From Burkholderiales bacterium (lineage in GTDB: Bacteria; Pseudomonadota; Gammaproteobacteria; Burkholderiales; Burkholderiaceae_C): a stretch of DNA of 45,556 nt. The notes below the pieces were generated by a model that made no database searches, was not told the origin of the DNA, and saw only the letters and a list, made by a program, of their open reading frames with translations. The stretch lies in the NCBI GenBank assembly GCA_025350145.1, contig JANXYH010000042.1, forward strand, positions 1 to 45,556. Direction: 5' to 3'. Numbering within the stretch: the first letter of the stretch is position 1; every line of letters begins with the position of its first letter. The position numbers and the translations under genes are program-made. Positions 43,498-45,556 of this stretch are shown here, one piece after another.

Positions 43498-44484
43498 ATG
43501 ATCTATCGTCGAGAGGTGGACGGGCTCAGGGCCGTCGCAGTTGTGTCGGTGATCCTGTTCCATGCCGGCTTCACCTGGATTCCGGGCGGTTACGTCGGCG
43601 TCGATGTCTTCTTCGTCATCAGCGGCTACTTGATCACGACGATCCTCGTCACTGAGCAGATGCAGGGCCGCGGCTCGCTTCTGCGCTTCTACGAGCGGCG
43701 CGCCCGGCGCATCCTGCCGGCGCTGTTCGTCGTGCTCGCGGCCTGCCTGCCGCTGGCCTGGCATTTGATGCTGCCGTACCAGTTCAAGGACTTCGCGAAA
43801 AGCGTGCTGGCGGTGCTGACGTTTTCGTCAAACATCCTGTTCTGGCGGGAGTCGGGCTACTTCGCCGCCGCGACCGAGCTCAAGCCGCTGTTGCATACCT
43901 GGAGCCTGGCGATCGAGGAGCAGTTCTACGTCGTTCTGCCGCTGGTCATCATGGCAGTCTGGCGCTTCGGGCTGCGGCCCTTGACTGCGCTGCTGGTGAT
44001 CGTCGCGACCGCCAGCCTGGGACTGGCCGAATGGGCCTCCTTCAAGGGCATCGTCGTTGCCAATTTCTACCTGATGCCCACGCGCGCCTGGGAGCTGCTG
44101 ATCGGCGCGTTGGTTGGCATCTGGTTGCTGCAGCGTCCGGCGCCGGTCGGCCGCGCGGCCGCAGCCGCGTCTGTGCTGGGCCTGGGCCTGATCCTGTACG
44201 GTGTGTTCCGCTTCGACCGCAGCACGCCGTTTCCCGGGCTGCTGGCGCTGGTGCCTACGCTCGGCACGGCACTTGTGATCCTGTGCGGCAGTGCGCCGGG
44301 CGGCGCGCGCCGCCTGTTGTCCTTGAGGCCCGTGGTTGCGATCGGTCTGATCAGCTACAGCGCCTACCTGTGGCACCAGCCGCTGTACGCGTTCGCGCGC
44401 CTGGCCAAGCCCGAGCCGTCGCAGCGCCAACTGCTGTTTTGCGGCCTGATCGTTGCCACGCTGGTGCTGGGCTGGCTGACCTGA
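43498..44484 (+). CDS. Acyltransferase-3 (OafA/YrhL type) domain, cut by an in-frame TGA
   Basis: 328 residues, multi-spanning: MIYRREVDGLRAVAVVSVILFHAGF, GGYVGVDVFFVISGYLIT, RFYERRARRILPAL, HTWSLAIEEQFYVVLP and AYLWHQPLYAF are acyltransferase-3 family motifs, read in parts. These proteins O-acetylate cell-surface sugars using a cytoplasmic acyl donor. The frame ends at TGA 44482-44484, exactly where homologues have Trp in the W-R-Y-V-E-Q-P-F-R motif. The same frame continues as the SGNH half at 44491. Joined, the gene would be about 627 residues, the usual length of the two-domain family. Confidence 0.9.
   Translation: MIYRREVDGLRAVAVVSVILFHAGFTWIPGGYVGVDVFFVISGYLITTILVTEQMQGRGSLLRFYERRARRILPALFVVLAACLPLAWHLMLPYQFKDFAKSVLAVLTFSSNILFWRESGYFAAATELKPLLHTWSLAIEEQFYVVLPLVIMAVWRFGLRPLTALLVIVATASLGLAEWASFKGIVVANFYLMPTRAWELLIGALVGIWLLQRPAPVGRAAAAASVLGLGLILYGVFRFDRSTPFPGLLALVPTLGTALVILCGSAPGGARRLLSLRPVVAIGLISYSAYLWHQPLYAFARLAKPEPSQRQLLFCGLIVATLVLGWLT
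44482..44484 (+). other. Premature TGA within the acyltransferase frame
   Basis: The codons around it read L-T-TGA-R-Y-V-E-Q-P-F-R with no frame change on either side. A single base (TGG to TGA) would account for it. Confidence 0.85.
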
Positions 44485-44490
44485 CGGTAT

Positions 44491-45381
44491 GTGGAGCAGC
44501 CTTTCCGGGACCGCGCAGTCGTCAGCCGCCGACAGGTGCTGGTCTGCGCTGTCGTGGCCAGCTTGGCGGCGTCGCTGCTGGCAATACCGATAGTGATCAC
44601 GGACGGATTCTTCAGCCGCTTCCCAGCCAAAGACCAGTACCTACTGTCGGTCAATCCGACCGAACTGGGGCGCTACACCGAGCGCCGGTTCCGCGCACTG
44701 GAAGGCAGGCGTTTCGACCCCGCCGGACCGCAGCTCCGTGTCGCGATCATCGGTGACAGCTATGCCCAGGATATCGCCAACATGATCGGGGAAAACGGCT
44801 ATCTGAAGTCGGCCCAGATCGTCACCTACGGGCTCGCTGCGCGCTGTCCAAAGTACATCGGCACGGCCGACGTCGCAAGGCTCTATGCCCTGGACGTGGA
44901 GCGACTCGACGCCGAGTACTGCCGCAGCCAGAGCAACCTGCGCGATGCGATCCCGCTGATGCGCGCAGCCGACGTCGTGATCCTGGCCAGCCAGTGGCGC
45001 GCCTGGGAGGCCGAGCGAATCGGCGAGACGCTGGAGGCGCTGGGTCTCGCGCCCTCGCAAACCTTGGTGGTCGTCGGCCGCAAGGATTTCGGCCCCGTCG
45101 CGCCGATGGCTTACCTTGAAATGAGCGAGGCCCAGCGCCGCGAGTTCGAGAACGCCGTCCCGGCCGGGAACGCCCTGGTCAACGACGCGCTGCGCAAGGT
45201 CTTGCCGGCAGGGACGTTTGTCGACATGCAGCCGATGCTGTGCGCCGGGCGCGGTCGCTGCCGCATCTTCACGCCCGCTGGCGAACTGCTGACTTTCGAC
45301 GGCGAGCACTTCACGCCCGAGGGCGCCCGCCGCGCCGGCGCTCTGGTGTTCGAGCACCCGGTGCTGGCGCGCCTGAAGTGA
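44491..45381 (+). CDS. SGNH-hydrolase half of the split OafA-type acyltransferase
   Basis: 296 residues from a GTG, in the same frame as the upstream acyltransferase half and only two codons beyond its TGA. It starts EQPFRDR, the normal end of the acyltransferase-3 domain, then one helix (LVCAVVASLAASLLAIPIVI). A periplasmic SGNH domain follows, with GDSYAQD (catalytic Ser) and a C-terminal D-x-x-H (FDGEHFTPEGA). In intact relatives this domain moves the acyl group to the sugar in the periplasm. Separate translation from the GTG is possible; no clear ribosome-binding site is seen. Confidence 0.85.
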   Translation: MEQPFRDRAVVSRRQVLVCAVVASLAASLLAIPIVITDGFFSRFPAKDQYLLSVNPTELGRYTERRFRALEGRRFDPAGPQLRVAIIGDSYAQDIANMIGENGYLKSAQIVTYGLAARCPKYIGTADVARLYALDVERLDAEYCRSQSNLRDAIPLMRAADVVILASQWRAWEAERIGETLEALGLAPSQTLVVVGRKDFGPVAPMAYLEMSEAQRREFENAVPAGNALVNDALRKVLPAGTFVDMQPMLCAGRGRCRIFTPAGELLTFDGEHFTPEGARRAGALVFEHPVLARLK

Positions 45382-45421
45382 CGCGCGCCCACCTGCGGCG
45401 CCCGCTGCGGCGGTTCTGCCG

Positions 45422-45445
45422 CCTCGGGGTCAGCCTCGGGGTCAG
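45422..45445. repeat. 12-bp perfect tandem repeat over the PIN-gene stop codon
   Basis: CCTCGGGGTCAG occurs twice without mismatch (45422-45433, 45434-45445). The stop of the reverse-strand PIN gene (TCA at 45442-45444) lies in the second copy, and an in-frame second stop in the first. The downstream GTCTTGCTTCTTGC also resembles dispersed intergenic repeats of related genomes, which I cannot check. Confidence 0.8.
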
Positions 45446-45555
45446 GTCTTGCTTCTTGCATCCTCGACGCACCGCACAGCCTCGGCCGCGTTGACGATAC
45501 CTATGCCCTGGTGGCCGCCCATCGACAGCAAATGCCGATCCCCGGAGACGACGAT
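45442..45555 (-). CDS. PIN-domain toxin, C-terminal fragment
   Basis: The last 37 residues of a reverse-strand gene that continues past the right edge. Translation gives IVVSGDRHLLSMGGHQGIGIVNAAEAVR in parts, the typical C-terminal end of the 'putative toxin component, PIN family' (last acidic residue in SGDRHLL). It is unlike the VapC at 40507. An antitoxin gene would be expected just outside the window. Its stop lies in a 12-bp tandem repeat. Confidence 0.75.
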   Translation of the reverse strand: MVVSGDRHLLSMGGHQGIGIVNAAEAVRCVEDARSKT

Positions 45556-45556
45556 C

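Noticed and set aside
44482-44484. TGA read as selenocysteine in the acyltransferase
   Set aside because: The aligned residue in the family is Trp, not Cys, and I see no hairpin just downstream that looks like a SECIS element.

Overview
The window is a very GC-rich, densely coded stretch of chromosome. Gene content and order point to a betaproteobacterium of the order Burkholderiales: pyrB followed by a dihydroorotase-like pyrX, a rhodanese-grxC-secB-gpsA run, and a cytochrome oxidase block (DUF2244, coxB, coxA, a 38-residue ORF, ctaG, DUF2970, coxC, DUF2909, SURF1, SCO-like, ctaA, ctaB, sco) ending next to rpoH. I cannot name a genus. No rRNA, tRNA, CRISPR array or insertion sequence was seen, and no gap without a gene exceeds about 210 bases.

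Region 1 (1-8.7 kb) is housekeeping. It holds the end of pyrB, a probably non-catalytic dihydroorotase homologue, a PlsC acyltransferase, a degenerate HD-GYP protein, gpmA (reverse), rhodanese-grxC-secB-gpsA, then trmL and comF (reverse). Region 2 (8.7-19.6 kb) starts with a BioC-like methyltransferase and becomes a complete caa3-like cytochrome c oxidase locus. It has structural subunits I-III, copper delivery (CtaG, two SCO-type proteins), SURF1, and heme A synthesis (CtaB, CtaA). Region 3 (19.6-29.8 kb) has rpoH, whose promoter carries a CIRCE-type inverted repeat, ychF, a UbiH-family hydroxylase, dsbC, DUF3429, an M61 peptidase, a DUF3108 protein, an enoyl-CoA hydratase and lysS.

Region 4 (29.9-45.4 kb) is a surface polysaccharide (O-antigen or capsule) locus. 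WbpB-, WbpD- and WbpE-like enzymes make a diacetamido uronic acid sugar nucleotide. A Wzx-like flippase, a hexapeptide acyltransferase, two GT4 glycosyltransferases and a methyltransferase follow. A second aminotransferase, a PglC/WcaJ-type initiating transferase and a WbpM/PglF-type 4,6-dehydratase would together make and load a 4-amino-4,6-dideoxy-HexNAc first sugar. The locus is interrupted by accessory genes: two tandem Uma2 paralogues on the reverse strand and a VapBC-like toxin-antitoxin pair. It ends in an OafA-type O-acetyltransferase split by an in-frame TGA. A PIN-domain toxin gene runs off the right edge.

Most notable points: the CIRCE-like repeat laid over the rpoH promoter; the single-codon split of the acyltransferase at 44482; the Uma2 duplication with a localised divergent patch; several lost catalytic motifs (pyrX, HD-GYP, BioC-like); and perfect 12- or 24-bp tandem duplications at four gene boundaries. 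I did not find a clear new multi-gene defence or other system.
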